Below, in pieces: positions 8,789-18,344 of a stretch of 64,000 bases of DNA (the stretch's first letter is position 1; each line of letters starts with the position of its first letter). The translations under genes were made by a program, and so were the position numbers. Source of the DNA: Caldicoprobacter guelmensis. Lineage in GTDB: Bacteria > Bacillota > Clostridia > Caldicoprobacterales > Caldicoprobacteraceae. The stretch lies in the NCBI RefSeq assembly GCF_016908415.1, contig NZ_JAFBDW010000005.1, positions 220,722 through 284,721 on the forward strand. The letters are read 5' to 3'. The notes below the pieces were generated by a model. It did no database searches, was not told where the DNA came from, and saw only the letters and a program-made list of their open reading frames with translations.

Positions 8789-9706
8789 TTGAATCCAGCA
8801 ACGATATGTGGCAATGTCCTGACACTGTCGGAAATACTGCGCTACACACGAGAAAAAGGTTATGCTGTTGGTGCGTTTTCACCCAGATATACGGCCATGA
8901 TTCGTCCTATATTAAGGGCAGGCCAGAAATTAGCTTCTCCTTTGATAGTACAGATATCTCAGAAGGAATTGAAGAAATATAATGTAGACATATATAAATT
9001 TGCACAAGAATTTTATACTGTGATATTAGAAGAAAATGTTAGGGTACCAGTTACTCTTCATCTTGACCACACCAAAGACTTTGATGTTATAAAGCAGGCT
9101 ATAGAAGCTAATTTTACTTCTGTGATGATAGACGCTTCAGACAAGTCCTTAGCCGATAACATAGCTATAACCAAGAAGGTAGTAGAATATGCTCATGAAA
9201 GAGGGGTCTCGGTAGAAGCTGAGCTTGGGAGAATCGGGACGACAGATTTTGTTGAGACCAACTTTGACGAACAGTTATACACAGACCCGCAGGAAGCAGC
9301 TATATTTGTCGAAGAAACCGGAGTGGATGCCCTTGCTGTTGCTGTAGGTACAGCTCATGGTCCGTATGTCGATAGAAAGCCCAAAATTGACTATCAGAGA
9401 CTCTTTGAGATTAAGGTTGCAGTATCTGTGCCATTGGTGTTACATGGTGCATCAGGGATACCTTCTGAAATGATCAGAAAGGCCATATCCCAAGGTGGTG
9501 TATCTAAGATCAACTTTGCTACTGACCTAGAAGCGGCATTGCTTGCTGCATTGGGATATACAGCTCCTCTTACTGATGAAAAGATAAGGGAATTAGAGGT
9601 TAATGAGTTACAAAAGGGCGCTGAAGCTGTGGAAAGGGTAGTAGAATGCAAGATTGCGGAGTTTTTAGGCAGCCAAAATCATGCTTTTGATTTTGTAATA
9701 ATATAA
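8789..9706 (+). CDS. Class II fructose/tagatose-bisphosphate aldolase family protein
   Basis: The 305-residue TIM-barrel protein has the zinc-aldolase motifs in order: HLDHT (catalytic Asp93, zinc ligand His94), AELGRIG, AVGTAHGPY (zinc His), VLHGASGIP (zinc His) and KINFATDLE. The family splits ketose bisphosphates into dihydroxyacetone phosphate and an aldehyde. The divergent N-terminus (GNVLTLSEILRYTREKGYAVGAFSPR) resembles the GatY/KbaY branch rather than glycolytic FbaA. The start is TTG 8789, nine bases after GAGGTG. Together with the adjacent acid-sugar kinase homologue it may handle a phosphorylated sugar derivative. Confidence 0.85.
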   Translation: MNPATICGNVLTLSEILRYTREKGYAVGAFSPRYTAMIRPILRAGQKLASPLIVQISQKELKKYNVDIYKFAQEFYTVILEENVRVPVTLHLDHTKDFDVIKQAIEANFTSVMIDASDKSLADNIAITKKVVEYAHERGVSVEAELGRIGTTDFVETNFDEQLYTDPQEAAIFVEETGVDALAVAVGTAHGPYVDRKPKIDYQRLFEIKVAVSVPLVLHGASGIPSEMIRKAISQGGVSKINFATDLEAALLAALGYTAPLTDEKIRELEVNELQKGAEAVERVVECKIAEFLGSQNHAFDFVII

Positions 9707-9720
9707 GGGTGGCGGTTACT

Positions 9721-11007
9721 ATGATAGGAGTAGTGGCTGATGACATTACTGGTTCCAATGATATAGGAATTATGTTTGCTAAAAACGGCTATTTGGTACA
9801 TGTATATTCTTATGATGTATTTGATGTAAGTTATTACGACAGCAATCAGTTACCCGATGTGCTCATACTCAATACTGAATCAAGATTTGACAGCTCTGAT
9901 GTTGCTTATAAAAAAGTCTATGGAGCGACTGAAATATTAAAAGCATTGGGTTGTTCCCATTATTACAAAAAGACGTGCTCGGTTTTTCGTGGCAACATAG
10001 GAGCAGAGTTTGATGCTATGCTGGATGCATTGGGCCATGAGTTTGGTGTAGTAGTAGCAGGATTTCCTAAAAATGGTAGAATCACCAAGGATGGTTTACA
10101 TTACGTTCACGGTAAACTATTGGAAGAGTCCGAGTTTAAGAATGATCCAGTGCACCCCATGTTAAAGTCAAACCTTGTGGAAATATTGCAACGACAGACA
10201 AGGCGTGCTGTTGGTTTGGTTGATTTTAGACAGGTAAAAAAAGGTGTTGATTGTTTAAAAGAGGTTGTGGTTGGATTAAAGAAGAATTATAATTATCTCG
10301 TATTCGATGTTTTAGATCAAAATGATTTGAAAACCATAGCTGAAGCAACAGTTGGGGAAAAGGTGTTTTGTGGAAGCTCTGCGTTAGCTGAAGAATTGCC
10401 GAATTTTATGGGCTTGGCGAAACAGAAAGCACTAAATATTGAGATTCCTTTGAAAGAAGGGGTTGGCATATTGTGTGCTGCGGGCAGCCTTATGCCACAA
10501 ACAGCTAGACAGGTTGAGCGTTTTTGTCAAAGAGGTGCAGCTTTGTTTGAGCTTAATACTTTGAAATTATTTGATCCACATGAAAGAGATAGCGAGATTG
10601 AGTTTTTGATATCGGCTGTATCTGAAAAGATTATGAAGCGACAAGACGCAGTGGTATATTCAGCTAGTTCTCCTGATAAAGTAGCAGCTACAAAGATAAA
10701 AGGCATTGAATACGGATTATCTACAGTAGAGATTGCACGAAAAGTGTCCGAAGCCATTGCGGAAGTGGTAGAAGGAGTAGTACAAATTACGGGACAGAAT
10801 AGACTTCTAATAGCGGGGGGAGATACTTCTGCAGCAGTTTGTAATCGGTTAGGTATTAAGGGAATGATGGTGGCAGATGAAATACAGCCTGGATTACCGT
10901 CGTGCGTATCGTTATCGGCTAATCCAATGTTGCTTGTACTGAAATCGGGTAGCTTTGGCAATGATGACTTTTTTTTAGAGGCGGTTGAATACCTTAAAAC
11001 GAGGTGA
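9721..11007 (+). CDS. Four-carbon acid sugar kinase family protein (DUF1537 type)
   Basis: The N-terminal motif GVVADDITGSNDIGIMFAKNGY and the C-terminal nucleotide-binding motif IAGGDTSAAVCNRLGI are the hallmarks of the OtnK/DtnK-like family, which phosphorylates tetronates and related acids. I place the start at ATG 9721, eight bases after AGGGTGG, because relatives begin MIGVIADD (428 residues). Members next to class II aldolases often form kinase-aldolase pairs. The exact substrate cannot be read from sequence. Its TGA overlaps the start of the DeoR gene. Confidence 0.82.
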   Translation: MIGVVADDITGSNDIGIMFAKNGYLVHVYSYDVFDVSYYDSNQLPDVLILNTESRFDSSDVAYKKVYGATEILKALGCSHYYKKTCSVFRGNIGAEFDAMLDALGHEFGVVVAGFPKNGRITKDGLHYVHGKLLEESEFKNDPVHPMLKSNLVEILQRQTRRAVGLVDFRQVKKGVDCLKEVVVGLKKNYNYLVFDVLDQNDLKTIAEATVGEKVFCGSSALAEELPNFMGLAKQKALNIEIPLKEGVGILCAAGSLMPQTARQVERFCQRGAALFELNTLKLFDPHERDSEIEFLISAVSEKIMKRQDAVVYSASSPDKVAATKIKGIEYGLSTVEIARKVSEAIAEVVEGVVQITGQNRLLIAGGDTSAAVCNRLGIKGMMVADEIQPGLPSCVSLSANPMLLVLKSGSFGNDDFFLEAVEYLKTR

Positions 11008-11822
11008 TGGCAAACGTGTTGGTTGATGAGAGAAGAAATAAAATAAAAGAAATCGTACTTAAAGAGAAAAGCGTCAGGGTGGCCGACCTAGTACGATGGT
11101 TTAACGTATCGGAAGAGACCATTCGACGTGATTTAAGTAAGCTTGAAAAAGAAGGGTTAGTGAAAAAAACTTATGGGGGAGCTATATTGGCCGAAGAACT
11201 CCAAAGTGCCATGTTGTTTATACCCCCAGTACAACAACGTAAAGTTCAGTTTTATCAAGAAAAGGATATTATCGGGCGACGAGCTGCAGAGATGATATTT
11301 GATGGTAGTACAGTGATCCTGGATGCTGGTTCCACCACATGGTCAATTAGCAAGTATATTAGCAGCTGTGAGGGGATTACAGTAGTAACTAATAGTATAG
11401 ACATAGCACAGGAACTCAGCAAAGATGATAAAGTAGAAGTTATAGTGGTAGGTGGCAAGCTTATAAAGAAATCTATGAGCTTGGTAGGTCCTCAGGCCGA
11501 AAAGGCATTTCGTAGCTATAACGCCGATATAGTTTTTTTGGGAGTGTCAGGGATATCATTAAATAAGGGATTTACCAGTTCCGATATATATGAAGCAGAA
11601 ATTAAGCGAACCATGATGTTTGCTGCACAAAAGAGGGTGATAGTAGCAGATCACAGCAAATTTGAAAGACAGGGTTTGATTACGTTTGCAGATTTTAAGG
11701 AAATAGATGCTGTTGTCACCAGCAGTCTTGTGGATAGGGAGTTGTTAAAGGCTATAAAGGACTTGGGTATTGAAGTGATAGTTTGCGAAGTGACAGAGGA
11801 TGCTTCGGAGGCTTGTTTATAA
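11007..11822 (+). CDS. DeoR-family transcriptional repressor
   Basis: The N-terminal winged helix (RRNKIKEIVLKEKSVRVADLVRWFNVSEETIRRDLSKLEKEGLVKKTYGGAI) is followed by a sugar-phosphate sensor domain (DGSTVILDAGSTTWSISKYI, DIVFLGVSGISLNKGFTSSD, VIVADHSKFERQGL). Members respond to phosphorylated sugars. ATG 11007 has poor ribosome-site spacing; GTG 11016, nine bases after GAGGTG, is an equally good start. It probably represses this operon, perhaps at the inverted repeats upstream of 5437. Confidence 0.88.
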   Translation: MANVLVDERRNKIKEIVLKEKSVRVADLVRWFNVSEETIRRDLSKLEKEGLVKKTYGGAILAEELQSAMLFIPPVQQRKVQFYQEKDIIGRRAAEMIFDGSTVILDAGSTTWSISKYISSCEGITVVTNSIDIAQELSKDDKVEVIVVGGKLIKKSMSLVGPQAEKAFRSYNADIVFLGVSGISLNKGFTSSDIYEAEIKRTMMFAAQKRVIVADHSKFERQGLITFADFKEIDAVVTSSLVDRELLKAIKDLGIEVIVCEVTEDASEACL

Positions 11823-11866
11823 GCATAAAATTAACAGGATTATGTAAAATGGAGTGAAAGGTCAGG

Positions 11867-14416
11867 ATGGGGGAAAAAGTAATTTTAAATGGTGATAGAT
11901 GGAAACTTACTGGCTTTTGGAAGAATCATTGGCGGCTTATACGATCTATGGAGACCGGCATAAAAGTAAAAGGCGTCATACCTACTATACAGGCAGAGGT
12001 GCCGGGTGCAGTACAGCTGGATTTGATTAAGGCAGGTATTCTTAAGGATCCAAATTACGGATTAAACAGCAATCTTGGTGAATGGGTAAACAACAGGGAA
12101 TGGTTCCTAGACACTGAGTTTGTACTGCCTGAAGATAAGCGTGGAGAAAAATACATTTTGTGTTTTGAAGGATTGGATTACCATGGCGAAGTGTATCTTA
12201 ATGGGAAATTGCTGGGTAAATTCTGTAGAATGTTTATACCACATGAATTCGATATAACTGGCATTTTAAAAACGGAGGGCACAAATTTTTTAAGGGTTGT
12301 GTTTTGCAGCACTCCCGAAGTGGATGGTCAGGTAGGGTATTCTAATCAAATAAAGATATTAAAGTCTAGGTTCAATTATCAATGGGATTGGTGCCCGCGT
12401 ATAGTTCCTGTGGGAATTTGGGATGATGTTTATATAAAGATATATAACTATGTTAGAATAGTCGATTTCTTCCCGAGGACCAGCGTTGATGAGACGTACA
12501 GATCAGGAAAAATAGATATGCATGTAGAACTTGATGCTGATATCTCAGGTGAATATATATTTGTGTATAGAGTACTATTGGATGGGAAAGAAATATGTCG
12601 AGGAGAATTTAATGAGAATCTAATAGCTGCAAAGGGTCAGAGAATAACTCACGAGGTATTTGTGGATAACATAAAACTTTGGTGGCCTAACAGTTTTGGG
12701 GAACAGCCCTTATACAATGTTGAAGTGGCAATTTACAATAAAGAAAATGTGAAATGTGATAATGCAGCAAAACGGGTAGGTTTTAGGAGGGTTGAATTTC
12801 TGAAAAATGTAAACTCAAGCGATGACTCTCTACCTTATACGCTGGTGTTGAATGGCAAGCGTATATTTTTGCGAGGCGTAAACTGGGTACCTATTTCTCC
12901 TTTTTATGGTGGTGTTCGAAAGCAGGACTATGTAAACTATATAAAACGATTTAAAGATATGAATTGCAATGTATTAAGGGTATGGGGTGGAGCGATCCTT
13001 GAAAAGGAAGACTTTTACGACGTTTGTGATGAAATGGGAATAATGATATGGCAGGAATTTCCGCAATCATCCAGCGGGCTTAACAATACGCCACCTGATA
13101 ACCCTGAGTTTTTAGAAGAGTTAAAGAAGGTAGCGACGGTCTTCATAAAGCGCAGAAGGCATCATGCCAGCCATATAATATGGTGTGGTGGTAATGAGCT
13201 GATGTGGGAGAATGCCAAGCCAGTGGATTTTAACCATATTAATATAAAGATGCTGAAAGAATTGGTAGAACAACTAGATCCAGGAAAATATTTCTTACCT
13301 TCCAGTGCGTCAGGACCTAAGTTTATGGCTGATGAGGAGAACTTCGGTAAAGGAGTACACCACGATGTGCACGGACCATGGAATTATTTGGGGGAGCCGC
13401 GTCATTACCGGTTCTTCAATGGAGATGATTCGCTTTTCAGGTCTGAAACAGGCTGTGCTGGTATTTCAAGATTGGATACCTTGGATAAATACAGAGGAGA
13501 ATATCAATTGTGGCCTCCCGACGAGACGAATCTGCTATGGATGCATCGAGGGGCGTGGTGGCTACAACTTAAAGAGCTTACTGAACTCTTTGGAGAATGG
13601 TCAAAAGAGGAGCTGCCTCTTTATGTTGAGGCCAGTCGTTTTGTTCAGGCAGAGGCATTGAGGTATGCTGTTGAGGCTACCAGGAGAAGGGAACCACAAA
13701 GCTCAGGCTTTATTGTATGGATGGGGAATGAGTCCTTTCCCAATTTTGCTAATACCTCTTTACTTGAATACGATGGTACCCCAAAACCTGCATATTACTG
13801 GGTAAGAAGTGCTTATTCTAAGGTTCATGTATCGCTTCGGTATGATAATGTGTGCTATGTAAGCGGTGAGGGTTTCGAGGGGGATGTGTATGTAACGTAT
13901 GACTATGAGGAGCCTAATGTGTATGAGATATGTGCTCAAGTATTGGATGTATATGGTCATATAAGGTGTCAAAGCAAGTGGGAAAAAGGGATATATGGGC
14001 CAGTTACATTTGTAGGGAGGCTTAGTTGGTATATTGAAAATTGTCCTCAAAATGTCTTTTTTGTCAGGGTGATATTGAAAGGCCAAGAGGGTAGTCTGAT
14101 TGATGAAAATACATATATATTCACAGTAGACAGCCAAAATCCGTTTGGACCGCTGAGGAGTTTGCCTCCGGCAGATGTAGTCATTAAGGAAGTAGATATT
14201 CATGGAGGTCTATGGACTGTTAAGAATGTGTCTTGTGTGGTGGCTGTGGGCGTGTTCTTATACGGACAGAAACCTAATGAATTTATGAGCTTCTCTTCAA
14301 ATTATTTTATATTGATGCCCGGTGAAGAGAAGAGGATAACAATTCAAACAAGAAATGGCTATACAATCGACAAAAATTTCAATGTTAGCGGCTTTAATGT
14401 AAGGCTTATTGGGTGA
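11867..14416 (+). CDS. Glycoside hydrolase family 2, beta-mannosidase-like
   Basis: The 849-residue protein has the layout of beta-mannosidases: an N-terminal jelly roll (EVPGAVQLDLIKAGILKDPNYG, FEGLDYHGEVYLNGKLLGKF), an immunoglobulin-like domain with the conserved YQWDWCPRIVPVGIWDDV, and a TIM barrel. The predicted acid/base is Glu444 in WCGGNELMWE. The nucleophile is Glu527 in FRSETGCAG. There is no signal peptide, so it acts in the cytoplasm on imported oligosaccharides. A C-terminal beta-domain completes the family's usual length. The specificity (mannoside or another beta-glycoside) is inferred. Confidence 0.88.
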   Translation: MGEKVILNGDRWKLTGFWKNHWRLIRSMETGIKVKGVIPTIQAEVPGAVQLDLIKAGILKDPNYGLNSNLGEWVNNREWFLDTEFVLPEDKRGEKYILCFEGLDYHGEVYLNGKLLGKFCRMFIPHEFDITGILKTEGTNFLRVVFCSTPEVDGQVGYSNQIKILKSRFNYQWDWCPRIVPVGIWDDVYIKIYNYVRIVDFFPRTSVDETYRSGKIDMHVELDADISGEYIFVYRVLLDGKEICRGEFNENLIAAKGQRITHEVFVDNIKLWWPNSFGEQPLYNVEVAIYNKENVKCDNAAKRVGFRRVEFLKNVNSSDDSLPYTLVLNGKRIFLRGVNWVPISPFYGGVRKQDYVNYIKRFKDMNCNVLRVWGGAILEKEDFYDVCDEMGIMIWQEFPQSSSGLNNTPPDNPEFLEELKKVATVFIKRRRHHASHIIWCGGNELMWENAKPVDFNHINIKMLKELVEQLDPGKYFLPSSASGPKFMADEENFGKGVHHDVHGPWNYLGEPRHYRFFNGDDSLFRSETGCAGISRLDTLDKYRGEYQLWPPDETNLLWMHRGAWWLQLKELTELFGEWSKEELPLYVEASRFVQAEALRYAVEATRRREPQSSGFIVWMGNESFPNFANTSLLEYDGTPKPAYYWVRSAYSKVHVSLRYDNVCYVSGEGFEGDVYVTYDYEEPNVYEICAQVLDVYGHIRCQSKWEKGIYGPVTFVGRLSWYIENCPQNVFFVRVILKGQEGSLIDENTYIFTVDSQNPFGPLRSLPPADVVIKEVDIHGGLWTVKNVSCVVAVGVFLYGQKPNEFMSFSSNYFILMPGEEKRITIQTRNGYTIDKNFNVSGFNVRLIG

Positions 14417-14444
14417 GGAGTAGAATGACGAAAGGAGCTTTACC

Positions 14445-16535
14445 ATGCAGCAAATAATAGAGCTAAAATTAGTAAATGGGTATCTAAATTTACTATGGGA
14501 TAATGAGCTGGTGATAAGCGGCATGGAGCCTATTGTCAGCACGGATGAGGGGGAGTATAGGTTATTTACGCCAATACAGAAAAGCACTAGTGAAGGTTAT
14601 GTGATTGAGTATTTGCATGATGATGTATCGTTATCATTAAAATTTCAAGTATGCGATGGACTAGTAGTTTGTTATGTCAATGTCCTATGTAAAAAGGGAT
14701 TGCTAACTCCGGTGGCGGGTGTCAAGCTGCGAATAGCTGATATACGTAACATAAAGGGGTTGATGGCAAATTATCTACATAAAAATTGGTGGACTAGACC
14801 GTGGTTTAATACTGATATAGGTTCTTTGCCTCCCCGTACCCAATCGCTGTTTTGGAGCGACGCTAAGAGGTTTTACCATCTATTGCCGGTATGTGATGAT
14901 GTTTTCAAGGCTGAGCTTATGGGTGTAGGGCAAGGGATGGATATAGTGATTTCAGCCTACGATGTTGGATATATTAGTTGTAATACTTTAGTTTTTGTTT
15001 TTGGGGGCGATAGCCAGCCTTATAGGCTGGTTAAAAAAGTAATAGATTTGGCTATAAAATCCAGAAAGATGCCTGGTAGAAATATAGAGGAACGCCATTA
15101 TCCCGAAATATTTGAATACCTTGGTTGGTGTAGCTGGGATGCCTTTTATCATGACGTAAACGAGAAAGGAATAATTGATAAGGCAGATGAATTTAAGGAA
15201 AAGGGCATACCCGTAAAATGGATGATTGTAGATGATGGTTGGTCTGAGACCAGGGAACGCAAGCTATGGTCATTTCAAGCAGATAGAGGGAAATTCCCAA
15301 ATGGGCTGGGTAATCTCGTAAAAAACCTTAAAGGGCAATATGGCATATCCTGGGTGGGTGTATGGCATACCTTTACTGGCTATTGGGATGGCATCCATCC
15401 CGATAGCGACATAGCAAAGGAATACAAAGATAATATTATGAAGACTAAGGGTGGAAGATTGCTGCCATATCCCGATGCTGAGAGAGGTTTCCCATTCTGG
15501 AATGCTTGGCATACCTACCTTAAAAAACAGGGTGTGGACTTTGTAAAGGTAGATAATCAAAGCGCCTTGGTGCTGTTTGTTAAAAATAATATGGCTATAG
15601 GTACTGCTGCTTGTGGCATGCATGGCGCGCTTGAGGCTTCTGTGGCGTTAAATTTTAATGGTTGGGCCATTAACTGTATGGGTATGGCTGCCGAAAACAT
15701 GTGGAATCGCCGGATAACGGCTGTCTCGAGAAGCAGTGATGACTTTCTTCCTCAAGATGTAAGCAGCTTTAAAGAGCACGCTATGCAAAATGCATATAAT
15801 TGTTTTATATATGGTAATTTAATATGGGGCGACTGGGATATGTGGTGGACTTACAATAAAGTAGCGGTAAACAGTGCCGTCCTGCGTGCCATCAGCGGTG
15901 GACCGGTTTATATAAGTGATCAAGTAGGGAAAACCGACCCTGCTATTATTAAGCCACTGATCCTTTCGAATGGCCGCGTGTTGCGTTGTAATAGGCCGGG
16001 GATGCCCACCATGGATTGCCTTGTGGTGGATCCACAGTCCAGTGAAACAGTGCTCAAGATATGGAACCGTGTTGGCGATGCAGGTGTAATTGCTGCATTT
16101 AATGTTCATGCTGATGGACGAAAGTTGCGAGGAACTATTAAGCCTTCCGATGTGCCAGACCTTACCGGACAACAATTTGCGGTGTATGATCATTTTACTA
16201 GAACTGCTTATATAAAGGATGCAGATGAAGTGATGGGCTTTGAGCTACAGGACAATGGATGTGCTTTATACCTCATAGTTCCCTTCAAAGGTGACTTTGC
16301 ATTACTTGGGCTTTTAGACAAATATATTTCCCCGGCTACAATAAAGGTACAACACAATACTGAAAGAGAAGTACATGCTGTGTTATATGAAGGAGGCTTA
16401 TTCGGCTTTGTAGCCAAAAGGCAACCCGATGCTGTGATGGTAAATGGGGAAAAAAGGGAATGGGTATGCAACGAATCCCTTTGTATAGTTGATTGTTCTG
16501 ATATACATGGCGAGGTATTTATAATGATAAGGTAA
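14445..16535 (+). CDS. Raffinose-synthase/Sip1-type GH36 enzyme (alpha-galactosidase-like)
   Basis: The 696-residue cytoplasmic protein has the GH36 barrel motifs of the raffinose synthase branch: YLGWCSWDAFYHDVNEKGI, KWMIVDDGWSE, GVWHTFTGYWDGI, and the nucleophile Asp370 in DFVKVDNQSAL. The acid/base is expected at SRSSDDF (about 432-433). Bacterial members hydrolyse or transfer alpha-galactosyl groups. Alongside the GH2 enzyme it suggests import of a galactose-decorated mannose oligosaccharide, which is an inference. It is the last gene of the operon. Confidence 0.85.
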   Translation: MQQIIELKLVNGYLNLLWDNELVISGMEPIVSTDEGEYRLFTPIQKSTSEGYVIEYLHDDVSLSLKFQVCDGLVVCYVNVLCKKGLLTPVAGVKLRIADIRNIKGLMANYLHKNWWTRPWFNTDIGSLPPRTQSLFWSDAKRFYHLLPVCDDVFKAELMGVGQGMDIVISAYDVGYISCNTLVFVFGGDSQPYRLVKKVIDLAIKSRKMPGRNIEERHYPEIFEYLGWCSWDAFYHDVNEKGIIDKADEFKEKGIPVKWMIVDDGWSETRERKLWSFQADRGKFPNGLGNLVKNLKGQYGISWVGVWHTFTGYWDGIHPDSDIAKEYKDNIMKTKGGRLLPYPDAERGFPFWNAWHTYLKKQGVDFVKVDNQSALVLFVKNNMAIGTAACGMHGALEASVALNFNGWAINCMGMAAENMWNRRITAVSRSSDDFLPQDVSSFKEHAMQNAYNCFIYGNLIWGDWDMWWTYNKVAVNSAVLRAISGGPVYISDQVGKTDPAIIKPLILSNGRVLRCNRPGMPTMDCLVVDPQSSETVLKIWNRVGDAGVIAAFNVHADGRKLRGTIKPSDVPDLTGQQFAVYDHFTRTAYIKDADEVMGFELQDNGCALYLIVPFKGDFALLGLLDKYISPATIKVQHNTEREVHAVLYEGGLFGFVAKRQPDAVMVNGEKREWVCNESLCIVDCSDIHGEVFIMIR

Positions 16536-16734
16536 AAAATTGGTTCATTTTCTATACTATAGTCAATGAGTAAACCTTCGTGAGAGTTCCTAAGATTTTG
16601 GAAGGAGTTAAGTCATTTTCGTAGTAAGTGGGAATTATTTTACGCTTACGATAGGTGTGGGTACAATTTGTGCATTTTAAAAAGAAAAATGGCTTGATTT
16701 CAAAGTTTTTGCAACTTTAACTGACAAAGTCAGG

Positions 16735-16766
16735 TGCCCTATACGATGGGCATCTTTTTTATTTTT
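16735..16766 (+). terminator. Terminator of the sugar operon
   Basis: TGCCC (16735-16739) and GGGCA (16748-16752) form a short stem, followed by TCTTTTTTATTTTTT. Confidence 0.55.
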
Positions 16767-16960
16767 TAATTTAAATTTGATATCACTTTTAAAAAATTAA
16801 TTTCAATATTCAAAACCAAATATACAACATCAAATTAAAGTATAGTAAGCGAGAATTAAAGGGTTGGAATGTTGTTTCGAGCAAATATTTGGAAATTAAG
16901 TTTTTGAAATTGAAACATATTTTTCCAGAAAAATGATTTAAGATTTTTAGTTTAAGCAAA

Positions 16961-16989
16961 GTAACATTGCATGAAACCGGGAATATAAT
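16961..16989 (+). promoter_or_regulatory. Putative sporulation (sigma-E-like) promoter, cotJ copy 1
   Basis: GTAACA and GAATATAAT are separated by 14 bases. Both boxes and the spacing are conserved upstream of the second cotJ copy while surrounding bases have changed. The 14-base spacing and the CATACAAT-like -10 fit sigma-E, which drives cotJ in Bacillus. The match is imperfect. Confidence 0.4.
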
Positions 16990-17042
16990 GGCAAATAAAG
17001 AAGGATATATAGATAAATATACAAATAGGAGGGGTACTGTAT

Positions 17043-17258
17043 ATGGATTATCGATATCCGGAGCATTATCTGCCACGAGCACCCTATATGTATGGCTATC
17101 CGATGTGGAAAAGGGTGGAGTTGGCGGAGGCGTATATACCCTATCAACGCTATATCACCAGCTTATCGCCTATGGAAGCACTGCACGCGGGGACCATGTT
17201 CCCGGAACTTATAAGGCCATATGATAAAAACGATTGCGAAGGGGGTCGTGGCCTATGA
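17043..17258 (+). CDS. cotJA: Spore coat-associated protein CotJA, copy 1
   Basis: The 71-residue protein (MDYRYPEHYLPRAPYMYGYPMW..., with LSPMEALHAGTMFPELIRPY) is a clear CotJA. It is made in the mother cell during sporulation and deposited with CotJC in the inner coat. Start ATG 17043 follows AGGAGGGG. It overlaps cotJB by ATGA. The second copy at 29845 differs at seven residues. Confidence 0.93.
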   Translation: MDYRYPEHYLPRAPYMYGYPMWKRVELAEAYIPYQRYITSLSPMEALHAGTMFPELIRPYDKNDCEGGRGL

Positions 17259-17539
17259 ACTATGGCTATCACGACAATGAGAGGCAAAAGCTTTTAGAAC
17301 AAATAAAGGCTATAGAATTTATGACAGTGGATTTAAACTTGTATCTTGACACTCACCCCAATGATCGCAGAGCTTTAAATGAGTACAATTATTATACCCG
17401 TCAGCTGCAGGCACTAAAAAATGAGTATGAAACGCGCTATGGGCCTTTGACCAACTTTGGTTATTCTATTAGCCCATATCCCTGGGCATGGATCAACGAG
17501 CCATGGCCATGGGAAGAAGAGTACTATATGGAGGGATGA
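17255..17539 (+). CDS. cotJB: Spore coat protein CotJB, copy 1
   Basis: The 94-residue protein matches CotJB: LLEQIKAIEFMTVDLNLYLDTHPNDRRALNEY, then YPWAWINEPWPWEEEYYMEG. I start it at ATG 17255, which overlaps the cotJA stop (ATGA), rather than at the upstream in-frame TTG. It differs from copy 2 at about ten positions, mostly near the N-terminus and in FGYSISPYPW. Confidence 0.93.
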   Translation: MNYGYHDNERQKLLEQIKAIEFMTVDLNLYLDTHPNDRRALNEYNYYTRQLQALKNEYETRYGPLTNFGYSISPYPWAWINEPWPWEEEYYMEG

Positions 17540-17545
17540 TAAGAT

Positions 17546-17761
17546 ATGTGGATATATGAGAAGAAATTGGAGTATCCTGTGAGGATAAAGAATCCTAACC
17601 CTAGAATGGCAAAATATATAATTACTCAGTATGGAGGGCCTGACGGTGAACTAGCAGCTTCTTTAAGGTATCTTTCTCAGAGGTATCACATGCCCATACC
17701 CGAAGCCAAAGGCGTGCTGAACGATATAGGTACATCGTTAACAAAATTGCTCATCTTATAA
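17546..17761 (+). pseudogene. cotJC: Truncated cotJC, copy 1 (manganese-catalase-type coat protein)
   Basis: The first 63 residues (MWIYEKKLEYPVRIKN...YGGPDGELAASLRYL...LNDIGT) are CotJC. The match ends exactly after GGTACA at 17729-17734. Eight unrelated residues (SLTKLLIL) follow before a TAA. Intact CotJC has about 190 residues. The break falls at the same codon where the second copy is split by the phage-like element, so this is probably the scar of an earlier integration at the same attB. The second metal-ligand motif (EExxH) and all later ligands are missing. Confidence 0.85.
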
Positions 17762-18344
17762 AGTGCATTCAGCCGTCAGCACGAGAATAATTGAGGTTGC
17801 ACTTGAGCGGCAGTTGCTTTACGTCGCCGGGATGGGACTTGCTACATAAATACTCCTGAAGCGCTCGTATTTGCTTTTAGAGCGATTTTTGTTGCTTTGG
17901 CATATATAATATATATTATGTCTAACTCTCATTAGTTATTATGTAAAGGTATTTTTATTCATAATTATTAGCCTCTTTTGGGATTTTATTATATACCAGA
18001 TATATTTTAACATCCTTCATTTATAATCACCCTTGCAGCTTTGTGTAGGGGATATATTCAATAAAAAATTTAAAAGTTCTTTTGGTAATAATATGTAATT
18101 TGATTACCTATTTTTTACATGCAAAGACTCGATAATAAGAAAAGAGGTAATAACAAAAGAAATAATGAAAAAACGTAAAAAAGATTAAAATATTGCATTT
18201 TATTTTTTCTTAAATAATTATTTTAAGCAGTATTTTGGGTTTGTTTTATTATAAAATAAATGATAAATTATAATTAAACTGTTAAATGGTTAAACAAATA
18301 AACAAGTATACTAAAAAATTCTTGATATGGTGAGGAATTGTGTT
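17762..18344. other. 583-base AT-rich intergenic region beside the broken cotJC
   Basis: I found no gene. At 17865-17890 the sequence matches the arms of the 93-base repeats inside the cotJC element at about 23 of 26 positions, including an uninterrupted 15-base run. GGTAAT (18084-18089) and ATTACC (18103-18108) form an inverted repeat that could be an operator for the GntR gene. The base composition turns AT-rich from here rightward. Confidence 0.5.
17865..17890 (-). repeat. Probable remnant of the element's dyad repeat
   Basis: The reverse complement of the right arm of repeat A (41882-41907) aligns here with about 23 of 26 bases identical, including TTTAGAGCGATTTTT. It lies 131 bases past the point where cotJC copy 1 breaks. 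It supports a decayed relative of the 30531-46214 element having been here. Confidence 0.5.

Larger units (their letters stand above)
16536..17042. other. 507-base intergenic region before the first cotJ operon
   Basis: It holds the sugar-operon terminator (16735-16766) and a sporulation-type promoter candidate (16961-16989). I saw no RNA gene or coding frame. The last 80 or so bases are clearly homologous to the region upstream of the second cotJ copy; upstream of that the two sequences differ. Confidence 0.6.

Noticed and set aside
17899..17926. dif-like sequence (centre TATATA, right arm TTATGTCTAAC), which would suit XerCD use by an inovirus
   Set aside because: The centre and most of the right arm resemble the Bacillus dif site, but the left arm matches at only about four of 11 positions and the region is simply AT-rich. 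The element already has a serine integrase.
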